NCBI GenBank assembly: GCA_021785235.1
Contig: JAJYGB010000303.1
Span: forward strand, 1-9,632
Length of the DNA stretch: 9,632 bases
Direction of reading: 5' to 3'
From: Bacteroidota bacterium
GTDB lineage: Bacteria; Bacteroidota; Kryptoniia; Kryptoniales; JAKASW01
Under the pieces are notes generated by a model, which was given only the letters and a program-made list of their open reading frames with translations, searched no databases and was not told where the DNA came from. Shown here one piece after another: positions 1-6,530 of the stretch. The number at the start of each line of letters is the position of its first letter. Position 1 is the stretch's first letter. Made by a program: the position numbers and the translations under genes.

Positions 1-1
1 G

Positions 2-484
2 ATGAGTGAATCAGTGGACAGCGCAATCCTCTCCGAGCTCAAGAAATATCCCGAGAGAGTCATCCCAATCGCCATTGCGCACGCGCGACGGGCCGGCGAC
101 TTGGCTGTCCCGGCAATGCTCGTCATTTCATTGATACAAGGCATGCAGGAAAACGATCCCAATCCCTTACCAGCAAAAGTGCTCGACGAGGCCGCATCTT
201 TCATAGCGGGGAGCTTTGGCCGGCTCGACGCCGACATGAAAATGACCGCGCTGGGTGTCTGCGGCAGTTTCCGAACCTCAAGCGCCGTCGATGTGATAAA
301 ATCCGGACTTGGCGACCCCGAACCGGCGGTCAAAAGTCTGGCACTTGACCTGGCGGCCAAGACCGGGCCGCAATTCTTCGGACCGGAGCTCCTGGTGCTG
401 AAGGATGACTATGATGAGGAGGTCCGTTTCGCTGCCTCGGCTCTCATCACACAGTTGAACCCAGGCCGCCGGAAGCGGGATTGA
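2..484 (+). CDS. HEAT-like repeat protein at head of chemotaxis operon (5' end uncertain)
   Basis: The visible product has 160 residues and appears all-helical. The second half carries HEAT/armadillo-like pairs of helices: residues about 93-121 (DPEPAVKSLALDLAAK) and about 134-152 (DEEVRFAASALITQL) show the D-x-x-x-x-V-[RK]-x-x-A-x-x-x-[LI] pattern of PBS-lyase-type HEAT repeats. Such repeats usually form protein-binding scaffolds; no catalytic motif or membrane segment is seen. The ATG at base 2 is preceded by one base only, so the start and any ribosome site cannot be judged, and the protein may be longer. The stop lies 4 bases before cheR, so it probably belongs to the same transcript and may serve chemotaxis or motility, perhaps as an adaptor. 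That role is inference from position alone. I do not recognise a named family. Confidence 0.7.
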   Translation: MSESVDSAILSELKKYPERVIPIAIAHARRAGDLAVPAMLVISLIQGMQENDPNPLPAKVLDEAASFIAGSFGRLDADMKMTALGVCGSFRTSSAVDVIKSGLGDPEPAVKSLALDLAAKTGPQFFGPELLVLKDDYDEEVRFAASALITQLNPGRRKRD

Positions 485-488
485 ACGG

Positions 489-1361
489 ATGAGCTTCGCT
501 TCGCAGCCAAATATTCTATATCCTCAGAGCTCCAAGCTGCCGGATGATCTCTTCCAGCAGCTGCGTAAGCTGATTTATGAACACACCGGAATTTTTTTCG
601 CGGACAACAAGAAGTACCTTCTCGAAAGCAGGGTCAGCCGCCGGCTGACGGCGATGAGGGTAAATACATTCAAGGATTACTACGGCGAGCTTATGAACGG
701 GGCCGGACCGGCAGAGATTCCACATCTCATAAACGCCATCACCATAAACGAAACATTCTTTTTCAGGAACGAACCGCAGTTCGCCGCACTCGAAGGGACG
801 ATCCTTCCCGAGCTGATAGAAAAGAAGAGGCAGAGCGGAAGCAACAAAGTAAGAATTTGGAGCGCGGCCTCTTCAACCGGCGAAGAGCCTTACACGATAG
901 GGCTCATCATAAAAGAGAAATTCCAGCCCCGGTTCCCGGGTATGAAATTCGAGGTCGTCGGGACAGACATCAACACGCAGGTCCTGGATGTCGCAAGAAG
1001 AGGTATCTATAAAGAGTATTCGATAAGGAATACGCCGAAGAATTACCTGGACGGATATTTCAAACAGGACGAAGACAAATTCGTTCTCAGCGAAGAGATA
1101 AGAAAAACCGCAGAATTCAGACAGCTCAACCTGTTCGACAAGAACGGGATGAAGATGATGAGAGACTTCGACGTCGTGTTCGCGGCAAACGTCCTTATCT
1201 ACTTCGATTTCAATTCAAAGCAGGCAGTTGTGTCGTCGATTTACAACAGCCTGAACAGAGGAGGGTATTTCTTTGTCGGGTATTCCGAGACGCTTTACGG
1301 GTTGTCGCAGGCCTTTAAGCCTGTGCATTTTGACAAAGCAATCGCCTACCGAAAGGAGTGA
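489..1361 (+). CDS. cheR: CheR, chemoreceptor glutamate methyltransferase
   Basis: This is a 290-residue protein of normal CheR length. CheR uses S-adenosylmethionine (SAM) to methylate glutamates on cytoplasmic receptor helices, the adding half of adaptation opposite CheB. An N-terminal helical domain (about 15-80) is followed by the SAM-dependent methyltransferase domain. Visible motifs are NETFFFRNEPQF (87-98), the SAM-binding loop STGEEPYTIG (129-138), the acidic loop GTDIN (158-162), ARRGIY (169-174), QLNLFD (212-217) and NVLIYFD (234-240). The last motif is preceded by Ala-Ala where most CheR proteins have Cys-Arg. There is no C-terminal TPR or receptor-tethering extension. The start sits 4 bases after the HEAT-like gene with only a weak upstream GGAAG. 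Assignment is firm; whether the Ala-Ala change matters is unknown. Confidence 0.95.
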   Translation: MSFASQPNILYPQSSKLPDDLFQQLRKLIYEHTGIFFADNKKYLLESRVSRRLTAMRVNTFKDYYGELMNGAGPAEIPHLINAITINETFFFRNEPQFAALEGTILPELIEKKRQSGSNKVRIWSAASSTGEEPYTIGLIIKEKFQPRFPGMKFEVVGTDINTQVLDVARRGIYKEYSIRNTPKNYLDGYFKQDEDKFVLSEEIRKTAEFRQLNLFDKNGMKMMRDFDVVFAANVLIYFDFNSKQAVVSSIYNSLNRGGYFFVGYSETLYGLSQAFKPVHFDKAIAYRKE

Positions 1362-1367
1362 GGAACA

Positions 1368-1733
1368 ATGGAAAAAGCAGTAATGGTAGTTGACGATTCC
1401 GAGCCGATAAGAAAATTCCTGATCTTCGCGCTGCGATCTATCGGTATTTCGGTCGTCGCCGCGAGAGACGGGATGGATGCTCTCGAGAAACTTTCCCATA
1501 ACAAAGTCGATCTGGTGATCACCGACCTGAACATGCCGAACATGGACGGTTTTGAATTCCTGAAGGCATTGCGCGAGGATAACGAGTATTACGAGGTGCC
1601 CGTTATAATTCTGTCATCGCTCAGCAGCGCGAAGGACATCGAGATGGGACTGAAACTCGGTGCGAATTCTTATCTGGTGAAACCCTTCGATCAGAAGCGG
1701 ATTCAATATGAAGTGGCAAAGTACATAAACTAA
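1368..1733 (+). CDS. Single-domain response regulator, CheY-like (first copy)
   Basis: This is a 121-residue stand-alone receiver domain without an output domain. The acidic pair is D9-D10, the phospho-acceptor D53 lies in TDLNMPNMDG, the switch residue is S83 (in place of Thr), the aromatic switch is Y102 and the invariant lysine is K105 in VKPF. Asn two residues after the phospho-Asp matches flagellar CheY. The gene follows cheR by 6 bases with AGGAG at 1354-1358, overlapping the cheR end, and precedes a second receiver gene. It should accept phosphate from CheA. It could be a second output regulator, a phosphate sink, or an input to another target. It is less like E. coli CheY than its neighbour (Leu rather than Trp after D53), so I leave the symbol blank. 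Confidence 0.93.
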   Translation: MEKAVMVVDDSEPIRKFLIFALRSIGISVVAARDGMDALEKLSHNKVDLVITDLNMPNMDGFEFLKALREDNEYYEVPVIILSSLSSAKDIEMGLKLGANSYLVKPFDQKRIQYEVAKYIN

Positions 1734-1744
1734 GGAGAACGCCT

Positions 1745-2113
1745 ATGAAATTCCTTGTAGTTGACGATTCGCAAACTATGCGGAGGATCGTCAACAATGC
1801 CCTTAAGGGGATCGGCTACGACGATATCATCGAAGCCGAAGATGGCAAGGACGCCATCACTAAACTTTACGTCGAGAAGATCGATTTTGTAATCACCGAC
1901 TGGAACATGCCCAACATGAGCGGCCTGGAATTTACCAAGGCTGTCCGCGCCGATGAGCAGTTCCTTAACCTCCCTATACTCATGGTCACCACGAGAGGCA
2001 TGAAGGAAGACGTTATGGAGGCGCTTCAGGCAAGGGTGAATAATTACGTTGTCAAGCCCTTCACGCCGCAGGTGCTTAAAGAAAAAATTGACCAAATATT
2101 GAAAACCGCCTAA
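1745..2113 (+). CDS. cheY: CheY, chemotaxis response regulator (second copy)
   Basis: This 122-residue receiver is very close to classical flagellar CheY. The acidic pair is D7-D8, and phospho-acceptor D52 sits in TDWNMPNM, a stretch identical to the E. coli CheY motif as I recall it. T82 (VTTRG), Y101 and K104 (YVVKPF) complete the active-site and switch residues. CheY~P normally binds FliM/FliN at the flagellar motor and changes rotation. The start has a strong AGGAG at 1733-1737 with 7 bases of spacing. The gene lies directly before the CheZ gene (11-base gap), which suggests this copy is the main CheZ substrate; that pairing is inference. Confidence 0.95.
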   Translation: MKFLVVDDSQTMRRIVNNALKGIGYDDIIEAEDGKDAITKLYVEKIDFVITDWNMPNMSGLEFTKAVRADEQFLNLPILMVTTRGMKEDVMEALQARVNNYVVKPFTPQVLKEKIDQILKTA

Positions 2114-2124
2114 GAGAGGGGAAA

Positions 2125-2955
2125 ATGAATTCCAAGAATCTCGGAGGAATCCTAGACAAGATCAACGAGCTGCGCGCACTGTTCATATTCGGACAGCGGG
2201 TCATCCCGTTTCTGGAGGAGCTGTTCTATTTCGTCAACGATATAGTACCCGTGCTCGAAGATATCAACCTTTCCATTTACGAAAGCGCCAACAAGATGCC
2301 GCGCGCGTCTTCTCAGCTTAACAAGGTGACTCAGGCGACCGAAATAGCGACGACGGAAATCCTGGACAATCTTGATGGAGTTCTTTCCAAGCTCAATGCG
2401 ATGGGCAGCCACTTCCAGACCGCGACGGGCGATCTAACGGCTTTGGGCCGGCTGGAAGAGGAGGAATTTGAACTCCTGAAAAAGTCGCTAAGCGAAAATC
2501 AGAAGGAGCTCCTCGCCAGAGTGATCGATTCCCACAACAGGAAACGCGACCACTTGAAAGCGCTCAGGTCGAACGCCGGCGGGCTTGAGGAAAGCCTTCA
2601 GGATATCAGGACAAAATCGAACGACATAATGATCTCGCTGCAGGTGCAGGACATCACCTCACAGCAAATCGCGTCGGTCAATCACCTCATAGAGTCGGTC
2701 CAGGACAGGCTCGGCAATCTTATTGACAGGTTCAAGCTATCCGGCGCGGACCTCGTATCCGAAATAGAAAAAGTGGAACACCACACGTTCGATCCCCTCG
2801 CGTCTTACGACAGGTCCGGCGAAAGCCAGAGAGCAGCTGATGAGGTAGTGAGAGGGGCCGGCAACGTAAGAGGAATCCCAGGCAAACCCGGTGAGCCTCC
2901 GGCCGATCCCGCTTCACAGGCTGAGATCGACAAGTTATTCGGGAAAGGGGCCTAA
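2125..2955 (+). CDS. cheZ: CheZ, CheY~P phosphatase
   Basis: This is a 276-residue, mostly helical protein. CheZ ends the signal by inserting a Gln into the CheY~P active site. The core motif QDITSQQ (175-181) matches the E. coli QDLTGQ signature: D176 and Q180 correspond to catalytic-site D143 and Q147. An upstream helix (58-84) lines up with E. coli CheZ at several positions (PRASSQLNKV against PEARDRLNYV, then a shared T-x-x-A and L). After a Gly/Pro-rich linker (about 228-262) the protein ends in ASQAEIDKLFGKGA, matching the CheY-binding tail of CheZ (ASQDQVDDLL). E. coli comparisons are from memory. The protein is about 60 residues longer than E. coli CheZ, partly through an N-terminal extension (1-55) with a hydrophobic, amphipathic-looking stretch at 18-45. 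GAGGGG lies 3 bases before the ATG. CheZ is best known in Proteobacteria, so its presence here is notable. Confidence 0.88.
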   Translation: MNSKNLGGILDKINELRALFIFGQRVIPFLEELFYFVNDIVPVLEDINLSIYESANKMPRASSQLNKVTQATEIATTEILDNLDGVLSKLNAMGSHFQTATGDLTALGRLEEEEFELLKKSLSENQKELLARVIDSHNRKRDHLKALRSNAGGLEESLQDIRTKSNDIMISLQVQDITSQQIASVNHLIESVQDRLGNLIDRFKLSGADLVSEIEKVEHHTFDPLASYDRSGESQRAADEVVRGAGNVRGIPGKPGEPPADPASQAEIDKLFGKGA

Positions 2956-2960
2956 CCCCG

Positions 2961-4772
2961 ATGTCTCAGCACGCGATGTTCTCCGACGACATGAAAGAGA
3001 TTGTCGAAAGCTTCATAGTCGAAACCAATGAAATCTTTGAAAAGCTGGACAACGAACTACTGGAAGTCGAGAAGAGGCCCGAAGACAAGGACCTGATAAA
3101 TTCCATCTTCAGGGCGATTCACACCGTAAAAGGAACATCGGGATTCCTGAGCTTCGAGCAGATGAGCACAGTCGCCCACCGTTTTGAGGACGTTCTCAAC
3201 AAGCTGCGCCGGGGCGAACTTACTTTTCAGCCTCCGATGCTCGACGTGATGCTGGAAGCGTTCGATCTTATGAAAGTGCTGTTGAGACAGGTGGTCGACC
3301 GCGACCTTAAGGACATCGACCTGACGTCAACCATCGGAAAACTTGAGTCACTCTCAAGCGGTGTTGTGCCGGCCCGGGACAAGACTAAGGAGCGGAGAGC
3401 CAGAGCGCCTGAGGCTCCACCTCTGAAGACAGATGAGGGGAAAACGCCGGTAGTCTTCGCGGCTGAAAAAGCCGCAGGAGCACAAAAGGAAACATCGCAG
3501 CAGGAATCAGCAACGCTTCAGGCTTCCGCAGCCGGAAAAGCTGACAAACTAACCGACACCACGATCCGGGTCGAGGTCGCCAGGCTGGACCATCTCATGA
3601 ACCTCGTCGGAGAACTTGTGCTGGGAAGGAACAGACTATCGCAGATCGTTTCACTGGACAAGGAGGAGAACGGTGAGGAAGATTTTTATCGTCAGCTGAA
3701 CGAAACCGGCGCCCAGATCGATTTCATCACGACTGAGCTCCAGTCAGCCGTCATGAAGACACGCATGGTGCAGATCGGAAGAGTATTCAACAGGTTTCCC
3801 CGCCTCGTCCGGGACATCGCCAGGGAATTCGCGAAGGAGATCGACCTGGAGATCCAGGGCGAAGAAACTGAACTCGACAAATCCATAATCGAAGAGATCA
3901 GCGACCCGCTCGTCCACCTGATCCGGAACGCAGCCGACCACGGCGTCGAGCCTCCGGATGTCAGGGAAAAGGCGGGCAAGCCGCGCCTTGGCAGGATCAG
4001 GCTTTCGGCGGGACATGAAGGCAATCATGTCATCATCGAGGTCCAGGACGACGGCGCGGGCATAGATCCGGAGAAACTCAGACAGAAAGCGATCGAGAAG
4101 GGGCTGCTATCACCCGAAGAGGCGCATGAAATGAAGACCGAGGACGCCTACAGCCTGATTTTCATACCGGGTTTCAGCACGGCCCAGAAAGTCAGCAGCG
4201 TGTCGGGGAGAGGCGTGGGGATGGATGTCGTCAAGACAAACATTACGAAACTCAACGGGATCATATCTGTAGAGTCCGCGATCGGAAAGGGGACGAAGTT
4301 CACACTGAAGCTCCCGTTGACACTCGCGATTATCCAGGGGCTGCTGGTTGGCGTGAGCGGTGAGACGTTCGCGATTCCCCTCAGCTCCGTGCTCGAAGTC
4401 GTCCACACATCTCAACCGGAAGTCTCCACTGTAAACGGGCGCCAGGTAATAAGACTCAGAGAGACGGTACTTCCTCTCGTCGATATATCCGATCTACTCG
4501 ACGTGCCGGGCAGAGACGAAAACCCTGCGGCCTTTTACACGGTCGTCGTCGGAGTCGCAAACAGCAAATTCGGCATCGTCGTGGACAGGCTTGTCGGACA
4601 GAAAGAAATTGTGATTAAGCCGCTGGGAGCATACCTCAGGAACATACCGGGGATAGCAGGTTCAACCATACTCGGCGATGGGCGGGTGATAATGATCCTG
4701 GATGCCGGCGAACTGCTGCGGCTGGTCGAGAAATCATCGAGGGCCGCGGTCGCAAACGACGCGAGGGCATAA
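2961..4772 (+). CDS. cheA: CheA, chemotaxis sensor histidine kinase lacking P2
   Basis: This 603-residue kinase phosphorylates CheY and CheB in receptor arrays. P1/HPt (about 8-130) carries the phosphorylated H54 in AIHTVKGTSGFL. A low-complexity Ala/Glu/Lys linker (about 135-200) stands where P2 would be. P3 dimerisation starts near 201 (ARLDHLMNLVGELV). P4 ATPase shows the N box HLIRNAADHG (319-328), G1 DDGAGID (363-369), F box IFIPGFSTA (400-408), and G2 GRGVGMDVV (416-424). P5, the CheW-like coupling domain, spans about 455-592. P2 is the docking site for CheY/CheB in E. coli, and the roughly 65-residue linker is too short and simple to hold it. The start follows cheZ by 5 bases; the only ribosome-site-like bases (GGGG, 2947-2950) are 10 bases upstream, so a start at the Met at 2976 is possible. 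Confidence 0.97.
   Translation: MSQHAMFSDDMKEIVESFIVETNEIFEKLDNELLEVEKRPEDKDLINSIFRAIHTVKGTSGFLSFEQMSTVAHRFEDVLNKLRRGELTFQPPMLDVMLEAFDLMKVLLRQVVDRDLKDIDLTSTIGKLESLSSGVVPARDKTKERRARAPEAPPLKTDEGKTPVVFAAEKAAGAQKETSQQESATLQASAAGKADKLTDTTIRVEVARLDHLMNLVGELVLGRNRLSQIVSLDKEENGEEDFYRQLNETGAQIDFITTELQSAVMKTRMVQIGRVFNRFPRLVRDIAREFAKEIDLEIQGEETELDKSIIEEISDPLVHLIRNAADHGVEPPDVREKAGKPRLGRIRLSAGHEGNHVIIEVQDDGAGIDPEKLRQKAIEKGLLSPEEAHEMKTEDAYSLIFIPGFSTAQKVSSVSGRGVGMDVVKTNITKLNGIISVESAIGKGTKFTLKLPLTLAIIQGLLVGVSGETFAIPLSSVLEVVHTSQPEVSTVNGRQVIRLRETVLPLVDISDLLDVPGRDENPAAFYTVVVGVANSKFGIVVDRLVGQKEIVIKPLGAYLRNIPGIAGSTILGDGRVIMILDAGELLRLVEKSSRAAVANDARA
4763..4767 (+). promoter_or_regulatory. Ribosome binding site fixing the cheB start
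   Basis: GAGGG lies inside the last codons of cheA, 6 bases before the ATG at 4774. This spacing, and the fact that the receiver fold begins immediately after that ATG (MPVRVLVVDDS), favour it over an in-frame ATG at 4702 that would add 24 residues of out-of-family sequence overlapping cheA. Confidence 0.7.
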
Positions 4773-4773
4773 G

Positions 4774-5877
4774 ATGCCGGTCAGGGTGTTGGTTGTAGAC
4801 GACTCAGCCTTCATGCGGAAGGCGATATCTATGATGATCGAAGACGACCCGGACATAGAGGTAATCGGCACCGCCAGGGACGGGCTCGAGGCAATTGATA
4901 AAGTAAAACTGATGAAGCCCGACCTGGTGACGCTCGACGTTGAAATGCCGCGCATGGACGGGATAACCGCCCTGAAAAAAATCATGAAGGAGAATCCGCT
5001 CCCCGTGCTCATGGTCAGCTCGCTCACGGTCGAAGGAGCCCGGGCGACCATCGACGCGCTCTCGGCCGGGGCTGTCGATTTCATACCGAAGCAGCTTTCA
5101 TACGTGTCGCTCGACATAACAAAGATCAAGGGTGATCTCATTTCAAAAATAAAAGCGATAACCCGAAACAGGCTGCGGATCTTCTCAAAGCCGCTCACGA
5201 ACAGGGCCTCCGCTTCGAAACGGCCGTCGGCGTTGAGACTGATGGGCGCGCAGGTTGTCACGATCGGAATCTCCACTGGCGGACCATTCTCCCTCCAGAA
5301 GGTTGTTCCTTCCCTCCCCGAGAACTTCCCCCTTCCTGTCGCAATAGTACAGCACATGCCGCCTCACTTTACCAGGTCCCTCGCCGAAAGGCTCGACTCG
5401 ATCAGCCGGCTGGAAGTGTGCGAGGCGGAAGACGGGATGGAGTTGAGCCGGGGCAAGGTCTATATCGCGCCCGGAGGACTTCATATGAAATTCCGAAGGA
5501 GCGAGGCGGCCGTCAAACTGAGTATTACAAAAGAGCCGGCTGACACGCTTCACCGCCCCTCCGTGGACGTCATGTTCTCCTCGGCATTCGATGTGTTCGG
5601 CGGTAGAGTGCTTGCGGCAGTCATGACGGGCATGGGACACGACGGGCTCGAAGGTGTAAAGCTGATTAAAGAAGCGGGTGGAAAAGTAATCGCCCAGGAC
5701 GAAGAGTCGTGCGTGGTTTACGGAATGCCGAAGTCCATTGTCGACGCCGAGCTCGCAGACGCAATTGTCCCCCTCGACGAAATCGCCTCTGCCATTATAA
5801 CCGCCGTGTCGCAGACCGGTTTACCGATTGATACACTACCGTCCCCCTTCCGCAATAGGACAGTAAACAATCGTTGA
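4774..5877 (+). CDS. cheB: CheB, receptor methylesterase/deamidase response regulator
   Basis: This 367-residue protein removes receptor methyl groups when phosphorylated by CheA, balancing CheR. The N-terminal receiver (1-125) has D9-D10, phospho-acceptor D55 in LDVEMPRMDG, S82 as the switch residue and K106. A linker (about 130-158) leads to the CheB methylesterase domain (about 160-350). The catalytic triad is visible: S167 in GISTGGP, H194 in VQHMPPHFT and D290 in TGMGHDG. Other family motifs are YIAPGGLHM (230-238) and YGMPK (316-320). Only one base separates it from the cheA stop, so translation is probably coupled. It is the last gene of the operon before a convergent gene. Length and domain order are normal. 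Confidence 0.97.
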   Translation: MPVRVLVVDDSAFMRKAISMMIEDDPDIEVIGTARDGLEAIDKVKLMKPDLVTLDVEMPRMDGITALKKIMKENPLPVLMVSSLTVEGARATIDALSAGAVDFIPKQLSYVSLDITKIKGDLISKIKAITRNRLRIFSKPLTNRASASKRPSALRLMGAQVVTIGISTGGPFSLQKVVPSLPENFPLPVAIVQHMPPHFTRSLAERLDSISRLEVCEAEDGMELSRGKVYIAPGGLHMKFRRSEAAVKLSITKEPADTLHRPSVDVMFSSAFDVFGGRVLAAVMTGMGHDGLEGVKLIKEAGGKVIAQDEESCVVYGMPKSIVDAELADAIVPLDEIASAIITAVSQTGLPIDTLPSPFRNRTVNNR

Positions 5878-5912
5878 CTTTATGTGTGGTAAAAACCCGG
5901 GAAAATCCAGAT
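5878..5912 (+). other. Convergent intergenic spacer, no clear terminator
   Basis: Thirty-five bases separate the converging ends of cheB and the zinc-finger gene. The only symmetric element is CCCGGG flanked by A-runs, too short for a convincing Rho-independent terminator. Termination may depend on Rho or on sequence inside the coding regions. Confidence 0.5.
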
Positions 5913-6272
5913 CTACTCTTTTCCTACTTCAGTTCCTCCCGAGGAGTAACAGGGGCTGAGGACCCTCTCGCAGCCGTCGCAGAATTTCGCCAGCGGGTTC
6001 CTGTGGAGTTTTGAGAATTCTATTTCTTTTCTGCAGAACAGACAGTACCCGTAATTCCCGGAGAAGACTTTCTGAAGCGCCTCGAAAAGATCAAGGAGAT
6101 CCTCGTCTGCCTTGAAGGATTCGACACGCCTGATAGTCTTCACCGCGTTCTCGCTCTGGGATTCATCTTCAATGAGAGAGGCTGGCACAAATTCCCCGTA
6201 TCTCTCGTACAGAATGGACCTGACGCGCGAGAAAATTTCGTTCCTCAATACCGCCAGGTTATTCGCGTCCAT
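5913..6272 (-). CDS. DksA/TraR-type C4 zinc-finger protein
   Basis: From the start chosen here the product has 119 residues. The C-terminal half holds a C-x2-C-x17-C-x2-C zinc finger (C77, C80, C98, C101) preceded by L-x-x-x-x-x-A-L-x-x-x-x-x-G-x-YGYC, the arrangement of DksA/TraR proteins. These bind RNA polymerase through its secondary channel and alter transcription initiation, often with ppGpp. A helical N-terminal half (1-70) would form the coiled coil. The expected tip motif D-x-x-D-x-A is not intact; the nearest match is S-x-x-E-N-A (38-43). The ATG at 6272 was chosen because AAGGGAG lies 8 bases upstream. An in-frame ATG at 6356 would add 28 residues that show no family character. It is not clear that this is a true DksA; an unspecified family member is safer. 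Confidence 0.85.
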   Translation of the reverse strand: MDANNLAVLRNEIFSRVRSILYERYGEFVPASLIEDESQSENAVKTIRRVESFKADEDLLDLFEALQKVFSGNYGYCLFCRKEIEFSKLHRNPLAKFCDGCERVLSPCYSSGGTEVGKE

Positions 6273-6280
6273 TTCATAAT

Positions 6281-6287
6281 CTCCCTT
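6281..6287 (-). promoter_or_regulatory. Ribosome binding site fixing the zinc-finger gene start
   Basis: On the minus strand AAGGGAG lies 8 bases before the ATG at 6272. It supports the 119-residue form over starts at 6299 (weak AAAGGT only 1 base upstream) or 6356. Confidence 0.65.
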
Positions 6288-6432
6288 CTCAGATACCATG
6301 ACCTTTAAAACATATTGGGTCGATATCAGTACCACTCCTGCCGTCGCCCGGGGCAACGCTGGTATCAGACGGGTGTCAGAAGCAATGCGCGGTTAAATGG
6401 CAACGCTCTCCGGCAACTACTTCTGCATAAAA

Positions 6433-6461
6433 AATCTCGGAAATTCCATGATGAATGTCAA
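6433..6461 (-). promoter_or_regulatory. Possible promoter for the zinc-finger gene
   Basis: The minus strand shows a perfect TTGACA (6461-6456) followed, after 17 bases, by GAGATT (6438-6433), a poor -10 match in a T-rich stretch. It would give a leader of about 160 bases. The rest of the spacer (6273-6530) holds no RNA gene or convincing terminator that I can see. A sigma factor with other preferences, as in Bacteroidota, would make this reading less reliable. Confidence 0.25.
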
Positions 6462-6530
6462 CACAAAAAGAAGTAGACGGACGAAATAAACCCTCCTCCT
6501 CAACAACGGTGCCGTTTCGGAATGGTACTT

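Noticed and set aside
4702..4773. Upstream in-frame extension of cheB by 24 codons
   Set aside because: It overlaps cheA, has no CheB-like character, and the ATG at 4774 has a well-placed GAGGG and starts the receiver fold directly.
4734..5357. 207-codon open frame on the minus strand opposite cheA/cheB
   Set aside because: It is Ser/Thr-rich, has no recognisable motif and lies opposite strongly supported genes; a frame shadow.
6273..6356. Longer form of the zinc-finger protein from the ATG at 6356
   Set aside because: The added residues have no family similarity, and the ATG at 6272 has a much better ribosome site.
6352..6407. 9-base direct repeat GGCAACGCT, two copies 47 bases apart
   Set aside because: Only two short copies and no associated mobile-element or array structure.
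6417..6476. 8-bp inverted repeat CTACTTCT / AGAAGTAG around the candidate promoter
   Set aside because: The arms are short and 44 bases apart, and the same short word recurs at the peptidase end; likely chance.
6509..6520. AACGGTGCCGTT palindrome just past the peptidase stop as a terminator
   Set aside because: The loop would be too short for the full stem, and no T-run follows on the minus strand.
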